From: Isoetes taiwanensis
Lineage: Eukaryota; Streptophyta; Lycopodiopsida; Isoetales; Isoetaceae
Length of the DNA stretch: 64,000 nt
NCBI GenBank assembly: GCA_021234155.1
Contig: JAJEKV010000066.1
Location: 436,001 to 500,000, forward strand
Direction: 5' to 3'
Both the position numbers and the translations under genes were made by a program. This document shows positions 48,066 to 60,119 of the stretch, one piece after another. Under the pieces are notes generated by a model. The model saw only the letters and a program-made list of their open reading frames with translations, was not told where the DNA came from and searched no databases. How positions within the stretch are numbered: the first letter of the stretch is position 1; each line of letters opens with the position of its first letter.

Positions 48066-50639
48066 TGCTGCCACTTTGTGGCAGCATGTAAGAACAACTT
48101 AACAAGAAATCACAAGAAGACCAAGTTACATGTACAAGAGCTTTCTCTTTGGAGCTCATTGTTTAGGTATGAAGACAAGTCATAGCACCATGTTGAAGAT
48201 CAATAGAGAACATTCAAAGGAACATCCAAGTTGCCAAAAGGAATCAAGACTCGAGTCAAAGGCTAAAGGAAAAGTCAAAGAGAGAAGACCCCTAGTCAAA
48301 GATTGGAAGACCCCCCAAGAATATGGTATTTTGTCACCTTTTGAGATCTTAGCATTATCTTAAAGTTCTTGGCTCAAGACGGCATTGTTCACATCCATCC
48401 TCAACCTCATATCCTTTCTTCATCCCATTCCTCCTATTTCCATAGCTCAAAGTCCCTTTTCCTAGGTCAAATCTCACACACTCCATATTTCATGCTCATG
48501 CACCATGTAAACACCTCCATCACATACACACTTCATAATCCATCACCATGCACATGAGAAGTTTGAAAAGTTGCTCCAAAATGGTCACCTTTAAGCCAAT
48601 TTCATCATTCTCTCTCTAAAAAGAAAAAATAAGAGAAGAGAAAGTCAAAAGGATCATCACATCATTAGTCCAAGACCAAAAAAATGGTCAAAGACCAAAT
48701 CTCAAAGAGCCTAAGTTGACCACCTCAAAAAAAAAGGAAAAAAACTAGGTCAAGGTCAAAAAGTCATCATTTATTGCCACCTCACTATCATAGTCATCAC
48801 ACTTCATCCACATCATCACCAAGTCACCTCACACATGTCATTCACACTTTTTGTCCACCTCATCAAGATTTGACCTAGGGAAACTTTCTTTGACACCTCG
48901 CCCTCCACATCACCATGCCACATCATCACCATTGCCAAGTCATCACCCTCATGTCACTTCATCTTTTACACCAAGGAAAATAGGCCAAAAAATAAAATTG
49001 GCTATTTTCAAATTTTGATTTTTCCACCTGAAAGCCCACAAAAAAATATACAAAAAGGTGGTCAAAATTTTTCATTTTGACCACATCTAGCCCTTCATTT
49101 AGGCCTTCTTGGGATTCGTGCCGCATTTCACTTAAGCAAAAAATTGGTTTTGTTGCTCCCTCCCCCCAATCCACATCATTTTCTGGCCAAACCCCCCTGG
49201 CCGCGTGGACATCCGCCGAGCCTCCTTTTTTTCTACAAGCCTGTGGGATATTCATTCTTGCTTTTTCAAAAACCCTAAAAATTTCATGGCAAGATCCGAA
49301 ATTCTAGCCTAACTAACAGGCAAATCATGGCCAAACCGGCCCGATTTGATCTTTTTCATGCCAAGAACCTTGTTGAGAACAGTTAAAACTCCATTTGATG
49401 CTGTCAGAGATAATTTTCGAGCCACACAGGAGGTTTATTCGAAAAGGGGATATCAATCGGTATGGCAATCATGGCTACAGCACCTCAACTGACTATTCTA
49501 CAGGTCAAGAAAAGTTCTAGCAGGCAGAAGAGGCCAAATCCGTCCCCTTTTTACCAAGAACCGACCAGAAATTGTCGGGTTTAAAAGAACGGCCAAGCTT
49601 CAGGGATTCTTCGAGCACCAAAGTGCCTTGAGTGATCAGATCCAGCACCCTACTTATTGGAATGACCTCTGTTTGCCCTGCATTACCTCCTTGTGTCAGA
49701 TTTCTTGAAGATCTGATGCAATAAAGTCTTATGTTATCCTTTGAAGTCATATATTATCTTTGATTCCTACCTTTTGTGAATTTTCCTATGCCAAGTTGCT
49801 GGAAAATTCATTCATTGTATATTTTGGAAGTTCCTTTGAATGAAAATTTGAAGTTGGTGAAGAATTTGCATTGTCTTGATCTAAAGTTCGAGTTTTGGAA
49901 GCACCATTCATGCTATGGCAGTTCCTGAGTCTCAACAACAAAAGTCCCTGTGGTTTGTATGAGTTATTTTGGTTCATATTTTAATCTAGAGTGCATACTT
50001 CAGTACTGCATTGTTTAGTCATAGAAAATTCAACCTAAAGTCTCAAAAAACTATCCAAACAGCTTTTTGTGTCAAGTTTTATTTACCTGCAGCCTGTACC
50101 CATCCCCAGCAAGTTGTATCCATCTCATTAAAGTCAAAAAATTGTGTTAAGCATTCATCTTCTAGCTCTGTTAGAGACTGTCATAAAAATCTGCAAAAAA
50201 ATTGCATCTTAGCACACAGTAGCAATCTTTTTGTTGTTCTAACCTGATGCACATGTCCTATAGGGTTGTCAGAGTGTGTCAAAAAAAGAAAGTCCAAAAA
50301 ATTCTTCCCACTCTCTCATCTGCAAATTTCAGCTTTCTGCTTGACCCAGTCAGAAGGCGTGTTTTCACCTAGTTCTGGTCAACCATTTGCCTTTGACCTA
50401 TGCAGGAATCTTCTAGAGACTTCTGAGGATCTATTGCAAGTGTTCCTATCAAAAAACAATCTTCCCATTTCATTTGGCAATCAAAATTTTGTAAACAGTT
50501 TTCTCTTGTTTAGGGATAGCTTGTTCACAAGCAAATTTGAGTTGATTTGTGCAGGGACTTAGCCACAGATTGGTTGCCTTAAGCAACCTGGAGGTTCTCA
50601 ACCACTGAGGTTGAAGGTTTGCCAGGAATACCTTCAACA
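48066..50639 (+). repeat. Gypsy-1 3' LTR
   Basis: Same ends as the two 5' LTR copies (TGCTGCCAC hairpin start, CTTCAACA end), without the MITE. It holds about 38 bases near 49185-49222 that copy 1 lacks. It is directly followed by ATGTA and then the remainder of the gypsy-2 LTR. Confidence 0.92.
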
Positions 50640-50896
50640 ATGTAGGACATAATAGAGTTGTGCAGAAGGCAATCAATCCCTCAAACACACCTAAAGGTCA
50701 TTCAAATCAATAATAACATTAATAAATGGTTCAATCAGATCTTTTGCAGATCAAATCGAGGAGTGTGTAATAGCTTCAAGAATCCTTCAAATCATGTTTC
50801 TCATGTATCAATGTCAGATTTGAGCGCGTCTGGGCCTTCAAAAAGTTTCTGTAACCATCTCCTTGGTATATAGTTAAAGTTTTCAAATTTTCGGCA
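50640..50896 (-). repeat. Gypsy-2 3' LTR, second part
   Basis: Matches 63341-63605 (ATGTAGGACATAATAGA through TTTTCGGCA). Together with 37845-38552 it forms a whole gypsy-2 LTR split by gypsy-1. Confidence 0.88.
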
Positions 50897-52087
50897 TCTC
50901 AGTGCAACTCTGCTATGGTGTTAAAGCTGAAGTGCAGAGTGCTTTTGGGAAATGAATTCAAGGATGAGAGGCTGAAATGGCTGTTAGGACTACTAGAGAC
51001 ATATGAATAGAGACGGATTAAGAATGCACGTGTCATGGAAATAAAGAAATATATTAGGAACAAATTCAACATGCCTTTATGGATTGTAAGAGATGCTTTA
51101 GGTCCTGCAAGGATGCAGAATGAGGAAGCAAAGGCATTAATTGTGATGGCCAGAATCTCACAGCAAATGAATATAAAAACTAGTGACCCTGCATATGACA
51201 CTTGGTGAAAACATTAGTAAACATTCTTGTTCTGAACCTGGTGGATGTGATCTCCTTAATAGTCTTACTTGCTGCAAACATGAACTCATCAAAGCAGTTA
51301 ACAAAAACCACAGAACTCATCCTACCTCTAATCGGGATTTGCTTAACTTTCTAAGACATAAAGAGGAACAAGCATACATGCTGGTCCCAATATATTTTCA
51401 CGTGAATAGTATTGATAGGATTTGGCAATGGCACACCGGAGACTACTTCCTTCAACCAATACAAGTTTGAGCCTTAGGTCCTTCCCAAAGGTTCTCAAAT
51501 TTGCCACCCAGGACTACCTCAGTTGTCGGATCTGTCCATTATATGGCCCAGATTGTATGTTGGAGCCTCTGGGTGCCTTCTGTTTCGATTATGGTCATTT
51601 ATAGTCATTTATGACTGGGGTTGCCTATGATTTTGAAACATGAAATACAGGTTCGCCTAAGGTTTTGGAATATTAAATACCGGGACTCCTCTCTATACGA
51701 GTTCGCTTATGGTTTCAGATTTTAAGATACAGAGACTCGAACCTCTATCAAAATAGTATATCCTAATAAGTATGCTTTAACCTAACGTGCTTATTTCTTC
51801 TAGTGAATTTATGTTTTATTTTCAATAATAACCTATTCAAGGATGGTTTCAAGGATGTTTTAGGGGTATGGCTATGGTCTCAAGGATAGTGATTTATGCA
51901 TCCATATCAAATCCCCCTAGCTAGAACCCCCTGTTATTGTGCTACATATTCAGAACAAGTTCCCATGAATTAAAAGTCCCCTATATCCTATGAGCAGCCT
52001 TGAAAGCAGCTAGATCCTTAGCTTTCTTCAATAAGTTAGCATTCTCAGCTTCCATTCTGTGTTCATCCAAATGCATCGGAAGCATAT
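50897..52087. other. Region between gypsy-2 integrase and its 3' LTR
   Basis: Contains an open frame antisense to gypsy-2 (50915-51208) and, at about 51615-51745, three degenerate units around GTTCGCCTATGGTTTTGA-like text. No other gene recognised. Confidence 0.5.
50915..51208 (+). pseudogene. Unknown open frame with one stop, antisense in gypsy-2 3' region
   Basis: The frame from ATG at 50915 reads as a plausible helical protein (VLLGNEFKDERLKWLLGLLE; IKKYIRNKFNMPLWIVRDAL; EEAKALIVMARISQQMNI) with a single internal TAG near 51008. I do not recognise the family. It starts 19 bases past the 3' LTR border, running against the element. Some Tat-type elements have antisense ORFs between pol and the 3' LTR, so it may belong to gypsy-2; a captured host exon is the alternative. 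Confidence 0.4.
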
Positions 52088-53344
52088 TCAAATGGTAAGC
52101 ATAATTTTGTGAGCTAGTCTCAAAGATGGTAATTCAAGCTCAATTGGCAACACTGCTTCTATGCCATAGACCAAGTTGAATGGAGTATGATTGGTGGCTG
52201 TCTTAATGGTAAATCTGTAAGCCCAAAGTGCATCAACCAGTTTAGATGCCACTGTTTTCTGCAAAATACCCTTTAAAACTTTATTAGTAGCTTCAGCTTG
52301 TCCATTACTCTGAGGATAATATGAGGAGCTCTTAGTATGCATAACCTTGAGGATATTCAACAAGTTAGTAATAACTTCATTTACAAAGGGTGTACCTCTA
52401 TCATAATGCAACTTAAATGGAATTTTAACCTGGCACGCACATATTCATGTCGAAATCTTGCTGTATTGCATTTGCTTGCCACAAAGGCATAGCTTCTGCC
52501 CATTTAGTAAAATCAGTGGGCATAATAATATGCTGATGTTGACCTGCAGAAGAGGGATTATTGGGGCCTATATAGTCGAGTCTTCAGATTTGAAAGGGTC
52601 ATGAAGAAACAATAGGATTCAATGTAGCTGGAAGAAGAATTTTCTTTCCAAACATTTGGCACTGATCGCAGGTCTTTATGATATCATAACAATCTTAAAA
52701 AACTGTAGGCCAATAGTATCCTCACCTGAGAATCTTTTTTGTTGTTGTATTCCCAGCAAAATAACCTCCACAGATGCTTTTATGCATTTCGTTGATGATC
52801 ATGGTAGCTTCTTCTTCATCAACACATCTCAGTAAGACTCCATCCCTGTTAATTTTGCATAGAACATCATCAATCAGTTTGAATTGTAAATATTTCTCTT
52901 CAAAACTTCTTTGCTGACTTGATGATAGCATTTCCTTGTACTGCAGAAAGACCCTAATGGGATGCTGCCAATCTTGTTGGACCTGCTCTTTGAAAAGTGG
53001 TTGGCGCATTCATCAAGCCAAATGGCATTCTTTTCATGGCATAAGTGCCCCAAGTTGTGATGAAAGATATTTTTGGCCGGTCTTCTTCTTTGATACTGAT
53101 CTGGTTAGACCCTGAAAATCCATCGAAAAATGCATACATATCCTTAGCTGCTACATCATAAATCTTTGATGGTAGTTTTATTAAGATCTCGGTAATCTAT
53201 GCAAATCCTCAAAGCACCACTTTTCTTTTCCACTGGCACAATGCAAGACACCCATTCTGGATTAATGATTTCAATAATGACACCTGCATGTAACATTTTG
53301 AACAACTCACTAACCATGTCCCATGATGGACCATTAAAGGGCAT
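52088..53344 (-). pseudogene. Gypsy-2 pol: RT fragment, H2C2 and integrase, internally deleted
   Basis: On the minus strand: RT start (HAGVIIEIINPEWVSCIVPVEKK, CIDYRDLNKTTIKDL), MYAFFDGFSGSNQI, then KRMPFGLMNAPTTFQRA. Directly after TFQRA, near 53000, comes the spacer QQDWQHPIRVFLQYKEM, so the YxDD part of RT and all of RNase H are deleted. The H2C2 region (CGGYFAGNTTTKKILR) and a stop-ridden integrase follow, the last readable part (52411-52088) being SSYYPQSNGQAEATNK and HTPFNLVYGIEAVLPIELE. Confidence 0.88.
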
Positions 53345-55829
53345 TTTGAAGGTTCAATATATAAAATCAAGAACACAAAAACTAGTCAAACCCTTTCTAG
53401 GAATTCATGTGTGGCAATCATGCTTCACATGAAAAATACACAAAAATGTATCCCATCCGATTCTTGTGAGTTATACTCTAGGAAACCGAAGGGGGTCAAC
53501 TACCAAAAGCTTCATGTTCACACAAAGTAAAACTGTCTTGATGAAAAAATATATATATTTTTTTTTAGTTATAACGTTATTTTTCTACACGAGATATAGA
53601 GCATGGCACAAAAAACCACATCTCAATTCGAAGTCTGTGAAGGAAGATAGAGCAATTCAAACATGACAGGGTCAAAACTGTCCTCTGCCTTCTGAGAACC
53701 AGTACTGGTCCCCAGAAAGTAGTTGTGATAAAAAAAACAACAACTTTCAGAAAGAGATCAATTTTGAGTTCAAATTTGGCATATAAGTAGTTCACGAGGT
53801 CCTCTATCCTATAAAAACATTTGTTGAGTTTGAATTTGATCTTTTGACTTTTACTTCTATTTTCACTTTTAGGGAATTTATATAAATGGATAGCATTGCT
53901 ACATATGACTCTAGGTTATCCTCCAAAAAATCACATTATGAAAGTTTATAAGGATATGAAACCAATGCGAAAACAAGCTCGCGGAAAAAGCAAAAGACAT
54001 GGTAAAAAAATCAAAAACAATATCTGTATCTGCCCATTACTGGTCCATAGTTCATTCAAAAATCGATAATATCCTTATGTTAGTCCATTTCAAGTTGAGT
54101 TTTGGGACATGAGTAGCTCTTGGACCACTTTGTTCACAAAAAATATTTGTTGTTCATTATCTTGAGGATTGTACAGTGTACTAGAATAGATAGCATTGAT
54201 TATATTATATCTTCCATGTTTATTCTAAATTTGTGCCCGAAGGTGTGACTTTAGAAAATCACATCCTCAAAATATCTCATATGAAGAAACCAATGCAAAA
54301 AGAACCAAAGAAAAATATGAAAAACTTTTACTATAAAAAATCAAGATAGACCGCTATCTGCAGTCCAGTTGCAGACCATCATTGGTCTAAATGACTGGAA
54401 GTTTAAAAATCATTAATGATGCCATCTTAATTAATTTTGATCTCCATTTTCACGTACAGTTTACTTGTATGATTCCCTATAGGACAAAATTAATTGATTA
54501 GGTTAGCTTGCATAATTTAAGGGTAAGGAAATTGAGAATTTATAAGGTATTTATGACCAATTGAACCTACATGGACTTTCACTTACACCTTTCAAAAATC
54601 ATGTGATCAAAGCTAAAAAGCCATAGTATCATTGTATGGGGAAAAATAGATAAGGCTAGTGAGAGATATATGCTCTATACAATTGGTCTCGTGGACCATA
54701 AATGGTGATGCGTGCTTATATAAATTAAACCCTTAGAAATAACACGTTACTTTAACATGCAACTAGAGATTTCTCTTGCCAAGAAAGGTTTGCATCCATA
54801 AAAAATATAATATACATGAAAAATAACTTACATGTAACATTATTCTACTTGGATGACAATGCTTTATCGCAGTAACACAGAAATGAAGTTTATGCTAGTA
54901 AGAAATAAGCAGATTTCATGGTATTTTTTTTCAATAAGACCATACAACCTATATAAGAAATCTCTATACATGTCATTTCTCACATTTTGAACTAATTTAA
55001 AGGCATATTTAGGGAAAAGTAGCGTCTCTTTCTATGAACCAAAGAAGCATATATGATGTCATGTGGTCTATTTATATATTGTCATGGCTAAACTTCACAA
55101 CATCCACTTGAATTCATCAATAAACATCACTAACTTAATCGTTGTGGAGTTTTGGACCTATAATTATGGAGTTGACCCGACTTTTATGCTCGAATGTGTT
55201 AATCCGGCTGTTATACATCATGTTTGAATTCCAAAAATGGCATGGTTACACCCTCGTTACACTATATGTAACTTGATAAGAGTTATTGTTCTATGCAGAT
55301 ATAAATATTATGCATCATTTATTACCCACATGGCATTATGGATGGTTGTGATTGGAGTATTTTAATGTATACTTTTGTCCAGAATTCTGTATAGTAGATT
55401 CTTTTAGTAAATATTGAGGTCAGTATGACTTATGAACACCCCAAAAAATCATGAAAATATAGCTCGTATAGTTAGCAACTCATGGCCACAAGAATTATAT
55501 CAAAACTTGTTAGAATGGTAGAGAAATAATTTCTGAACCTCAAGCAGCTTTTTTGACCAAAATAGGGTTTGGCGGCTTCCACCGATGTCAGATGATAGGA
55601 ATGGGAATATAAAACTCAATGTGTTCTATGATAAACAGGCAAATACTTCCAACTTTAGCAAGGTTTAAGTCACTTTATGCTAGAAATATAGAAGAAGGTA
55701 GTTTTGGACTGGTGCAAAAACTGCCAAATTCTCCAATGTTTGAGCAATCACCGCAAGGTATAGGTGATCGCATTGGTCTTGATATTCTCAGCAGTCATTA
55801 AGAAACAAGTGAAGACTCAAATGATGGTG
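53345..55829. other. AT-rich spacer inside the gypsy-2 interruption
   Basis: No genes. Degenerate repeat units occupy about 53640-54430. The remainder is unremarkable AT-rich DNA up to the hAT element's target site. Confidence 0.5.
53640..54430 (+). repeat. Degenerate direct repeats, about 300 bp each
   Basis: Three units share the same landmarks in order. One is a GTACTGGTCC / ATTACTGGTCC / TCATTGGTC phrase (about 53698, 54039, 54389). Before it (in units two and three) comes AAAATCACAT...GAAACCAATGC. After it come GAGTT-type text and TAGTTC/AGTAGCTC. Conservation is low, so unit borders are approximate. Confidence 0.5.
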
Positions 55830-56825
55830 GTATATTACAGGGAAAATTTTAAGGGACCTATAATTTATTTTAAGTCTAACCAATTGGCCATTCCTTGTAA
55901 AAAATATCTACAAAAGTGTAGCCCGAACTGGCCATTTTTCCTATTGTATTCGAATGTGGTTGCAACTCAAATGGCGAATTTTCAACCAAATACCTAACCA
56001 AGTGCAGTTGAAATGGCAATTCTATAATCAAAGTCCTATTAACTTTAGAGCTAGGTTCCAAAACATAAATTCACAAATTTCACCCTATATAAATGTTTAA
56101 GATTATACATCATATGAATGTATTATATTCATACCCCATACGTATGTAAGCATGACTTAAACAATATAAATAACGTGATATAAGTTCACACACTAAATAA
56201 AATTCTCTAATTGCGAGCTCCAGATTGTATGCATCGGCATATATTCAAAACGATAACATGGATTCTCCTAGATTGTATGCATCCGCATCGCTTGGACATA
56301 TCTTAAAAACAATAAGTTGGCTTCCCCTAGCTCAAGCATCTGCAACATAAAGAAATTAGTAGGCACTTGAGAGCAATTCGAATCCAAGACCCATAATAAT
56401 ATTCAAAGGTTTCATCAGATATTAAAACTTACTAACCATTGAAATGAACAGTAAACTTTTTAAAAACTAAATTCACATTTTTGGGACTCTTTTTCAGGTC
56501 GATGCACTTCTAACCATTCCGATTCTTCTTGCAAATGATCTTTCCCAGCTCCTGCATCCAAAAATCCACTTTCCATACTCTTTACCATTGTTGATATCTT
56601 CAAAATTCTCCCTGATTTTTCCATCTGGTTGGGAATTATTCACCGAGCTACATTCCTATATTTCTACGTTTCGTCAATTACCAAGCTCTGGAGTTCTGGA
56701 TCTTCCCCAACGACACTCTTAGTCAAGCTCAATAAAGGCAAACAAAAGACATTCCTAGGTTTGTTTGCTTATAGATATGATATCCGGGCCGTTTTACATC
56801 ATCAAATTTAGAAGAGCATCTTCTA

Positions 56826-57041
56826 TGGTAACACACTAGTTCCTTAGCAATGTGGTCTCGAGTTCGAAATCGCCCAGAATCGTACTCGGTACTGTTGGGG
56901 GTCAAATCCTAACAGACGCAATGTAAGGTGGTTGGGGGCAGGGCCCAACCGAGCAATGTAGTGTGGTGTGTGGTCACATGTCCAGTTGGATGCTGCCTAG
57001 TGGCGTGACGTTAAAATACTATCTATCTATCTATCTATCTC
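56826..57041 (+). mobile_element. Putative tRNA-derived SINE nested in the hAT element
   Basis: TGGTAACACACTAG (A-box-like) is followed 35 bases later by AGTTCGAAATC (B-box-like RNA polymerase III motif). The unit continues with GC-richer text and ends in a (CTAT)n run, the usual architecture of a plant SINE with a short tandem-repeat tail. I could not identify flanking target duplications, so the 5' limit is approximate. Confidence 0.5.
57017..57041 (+). repeat. (CTAT)n microsatellite
   Basis: Five to six perfect units; interpreted as the tail of the SINE-like unit. Confidence 0.9.
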
Positions 57042-57818
57042 ATAGTTTGCATGGCCTGATGCCTTAAAACCAGTTAAGCTAGTCCGCTAGAAAAAGGTCC
57101 ACAGAGACAAACTTACAGTTTCTAAGGCACTAAATGCCAGATGTTGTCCGAACCAGTTAACATATTCTGCTAACAGGTGGCTTTTCAACTGCAATGACTA
57201 ACATGGCTGATTAAGCCAAGAGTACACATGGCAGAAGCTACCCCATTAGACTTAGCATATCCTACTATCATTTCATGCAAAATAAGCAAACATATGAAAT
57301 GCTTACCTTTGAAACTTCATACAATAGAAACCAGCTCTCGGCTGGTGCATTATCTTGCTACAAATAAATGGAGCTTTTCAAACTGAATTGCAGAACACAG
57401 CAAGCATGCATTAATATCAACATACCACCAGGTCACAATCATATTTACAAGCAAAACAGAACATTGTTTCTGGCACTTACATTTAGAATTGTTTCTAAAA
57501 CTGAAGCTCCTTTCTAGTATGCACGTATATGTAACTGTTTAAAAACAAAGCATATGCTCAGATAATAAATTGGTGTTTAAATCACATCTATGCTGTACAT
57601 CTATAAGAAAATGTGATTACACATAAACTGTTATTCAATAATGCACAAATTTAGAATTGAAAGATATTATATGCAATTAAAATAACTCAATCAGAAATGT
57701 ACCTATAAATTGGTGACCTGCCAGAAGCAAGTATCAGGTTGTTCTATGCTTGATGGCGGTGCCTCCGTACTTTGTATTTCATGCACACTACTGACACTCC
57801 TTCTCTTAGTTGCCTCCT

Positions 57819-59114
57819 TCAGTGTTTAAAAGCACGATCATACGGAAATGATGCTAAAGAATGCTCACATTTGTAAAGTCTCATAGTGGCATCAAGATTA
57901 GTATCCGATCGATTACGCAACTTATTCTTTATAAAACTTAGTGAACTAAATGCCCTTTCATCTTCAACACTTCCAAGAATCATAGTCAAGCAAAGCTCCG
58001 CCAACTTAAAGTATTCACTTAATGCTGCTCTCAAGTAATCATGGAGGACAAGTTTATTCCACAATCTTGTGACAGCGCCCTTCTCTAGAGGCTTGTCCAA
58101 AAGGCAAAACTGAGCATACATTGTTGACCCAAATAAACCAGATTGCTCTTGCAATGCTGTTGCATTCAGAATGCCATCTATTTCTTTGCCATCTATAATA
58201 TGCTTCCGACAAAAACGATCAGCTAAAACTTGCAAGCAAGTTGAAAACTTTTCCAACAGTTTTGCAGGGTCAAAACAATTATTCCAGAAATTTGGAAACA
58301 CAATCCCCATGGCTTCAAGCAATTCATCTCGCGGGAATCGTGATCTTAACTCGTTAGAAAGGCTCTCTGCTACAGCCTTCATATTTGTTCTAATTGATTG
58401 AACAAGCAAATCAAACTCAGCTACTCTTACCTCTGTTTTTCGTAAGTGGTTATTTCGACCCCCTCTGGCAAAGCAATGTAAAGGCAAGAGATGCTCTTTG
58501 GCACGTATGCACAAAATACCTTCTTCATCGTATTGTAGAAAGCTCCTTCCATTTTCCAACGATGTGATATCTCGCCACTTGTGGAAGGCATCATCTCTTT
58601 CAAAACAATCCTCACCAGCATACATCCTCTCTAATTTTGTACATACCATTTTTCTGCGAATGGCATATTCTGGAATGAAGATTAATCGATCTTGGGCTTG
58701 TTGAATTAGTAATACAAGCTCCCGTAGTAAAGGACGCATAGCATATAATGTCAGCAGTGTTTCTGCATCAGTGAGTAATGCAATCAATTCCATAGCCTTG
58801 TCCTCCTCATGAGATAATTCAGCACATGCCCCTGCAACAGAGACATATTCATCACATAATCTTCGTACTGGCAGAGCTACAGAAATCCATCGTGTATCCA
58901 CGTCCTTCAACAACTTTAAACCATCTGTCAAACCCATAGCAAATTGCTGATACTGCGCAAATCTTTGTGGGCTGCGACGGTAAAATTGATTCACTGTTTT
59001 TATGAGATACTCAACCTTTTGTACAGATCTGAAATCACTCACTATTTTGAATGCAAGATTTGTCCTATGTGCCATGCAATGAATGGCCAGAATATACGGT
59101 GCAGCTGGCTTCAT
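57819..59114 (-). pseudogene. hAT transposase C-terminal portion (ZNF862-like type)
   Basis: The 431-codon frame shows AIHCMAHRTNLAFK, LLKDVDTRWISVALPVRRL (conserved TRW of hAT transposases), a long helical middle, and the C-terminal dimerisation region SVEDERAFSSLSFIKNKLRNR. The N-terminal BED zinc finger and the first catalytic acidic residues are missing. The first Met follows directly after an intron-like or decayed region (a GTAAGT donor-like site at about 59253 on the minus strand), so upstream exons may once have existed. The frame itself has no stop, which is notable. It is unlikely to transpose alone; a non-functional remnant or a partial domesticated frame are both possible. Confidence 0.82.
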
Positions 59115-59837
59115 TTATTTTGATATGTGAAAAGGAGAACATAAGCATCAAGCATGCTTCTGGTTTCTGGAAAAGCAAAGGATTAAATGCTATTGCATCT
59201 AACCTGCAACATTCTAAATCGTAAGCACATATGGTCCATTTCAGATACTTACATTGACTATGCCTGAAGGTTGGTTCATTCGTCAAAATTGTTGCTCATT
59301 GACACTTTCAGCATTTCCAGTAGAGTAAATCAAATAGAGATTTACATTTGAAGCCTGTAAATAGAACAGAGACACACGTTGATACATTTTATATCCCATC
59401 TAATGCAATAATAAAAGAGGTTTGTAATAATGCAAAAGCCAGGAAATTATGTAGCAGAACAGACCTGTGAAATAGATGCCATAGAAAGGAAAGCATTGTC
59501 CATCGACAGCCCACAAACTGGCCAGAAATTGGAAAGGATCGTGAAGCCCAAAATTTTGCCACGAAAAGAAAAATTTGAAAAGTAAAAAAACTCATTAAAG
59601 AAGAATAACAATCATAACAAATACATCCTTATTTTAAATAATTCTATGAGCATTGCTGGTTATTTTGATACCCCATAAGTGGCGAAATTATGGGGGAATC
59701 TCTACGTGTGCTAGGATTTGGCCACTTCTAAACCTACGCCCTAATACCATGTGACTAAAATGGCGATTATTTAAGACTAATATTTTCTTTCCTAGATTTA
59801 AATGGCCACAAATTATGGCCAAAGTTGTCAAATGACG
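59115..59837. other. 5' region of the hAT transposase unit, no readable exons
   Basis: On the minus strand this should encode the N-terminal transposase. I find only a short block ending in a donor-like GTAAGT near 59253 and no BED finger motif. Confidence 0.45.
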
Positions 59838-60119
59838 AATTGGCCATTCCATTCCTATGGATGCCAATAACCTTGTTTGAAATGGCGAATTTGTGGTCCA
59901 TTTATAAATAACTCATCCTACTCAAGCCGGCCCTGCAATTTTGCCTCAACATGCAATTTGTGGCCAACTGGCCCGCCGGGGCCACTAAAATTTTCCGTGG
60001 TAAATTATAAAATTGAAATTTCTTTCGTGAGTTACATGGATTTAAGTGGCAGAGGTCATGTGGGCCAGTTCTGGTCCATGGATCAAGAATGGTCCCAGGA
60101 ACAGGTCTAGTGTTAATCC

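Larger units (their letters stand above)
38554..50639 (+). mobile_element. Gypsy-1: full-length Tat-like Ty3/gypsy retrotransposon
   Basis: The 12.1-kb element has LTRs 38554-41614 and 48066-50639 and target duplication ATGTA (38548-38552 and 50640-50644). The internal order is gag (two-knuckle), protease-like, additional RNase H-like domain, RT, degenerate RNase H, H2C2 finger, integrase. RT-before-integrase order and integrase DDE plus GPY/F motif place it in Ty3/gypsy; large LTRs and the extra RNase H suggest the Tat group. Frameshifts, nonsense codons and a roughly 450-bp insertion in integrase make it non-functional. I find no clear polypurine tract before the 3' LTR. The sequence after the 5' LTR (TTGGAGGTT) is the primer-site position and is shared with gypsy-2. 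Confidence 0.9.
55838..59999 (-). mobile_element. hAT transposon (4162 bp) with decayed transposase
   Basis: Left end CAGGGAAAATTTTAAGGG and the complement of the right end CACGGAAAATTTTAGTGG match at 15 of 18 positions. The flanks GTATATTA (55830-55837) and GTAAATTA (60000-60007) form an 8-bp target duplication with one mismatch. Both subterminal regions carry several copies of a TTGGCCA-type motif (for example near 55883 and 59841). The element encodes the C-terminal part of a hAT transposase on the minus strand. Old and inactive. Confidence 0.85.
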
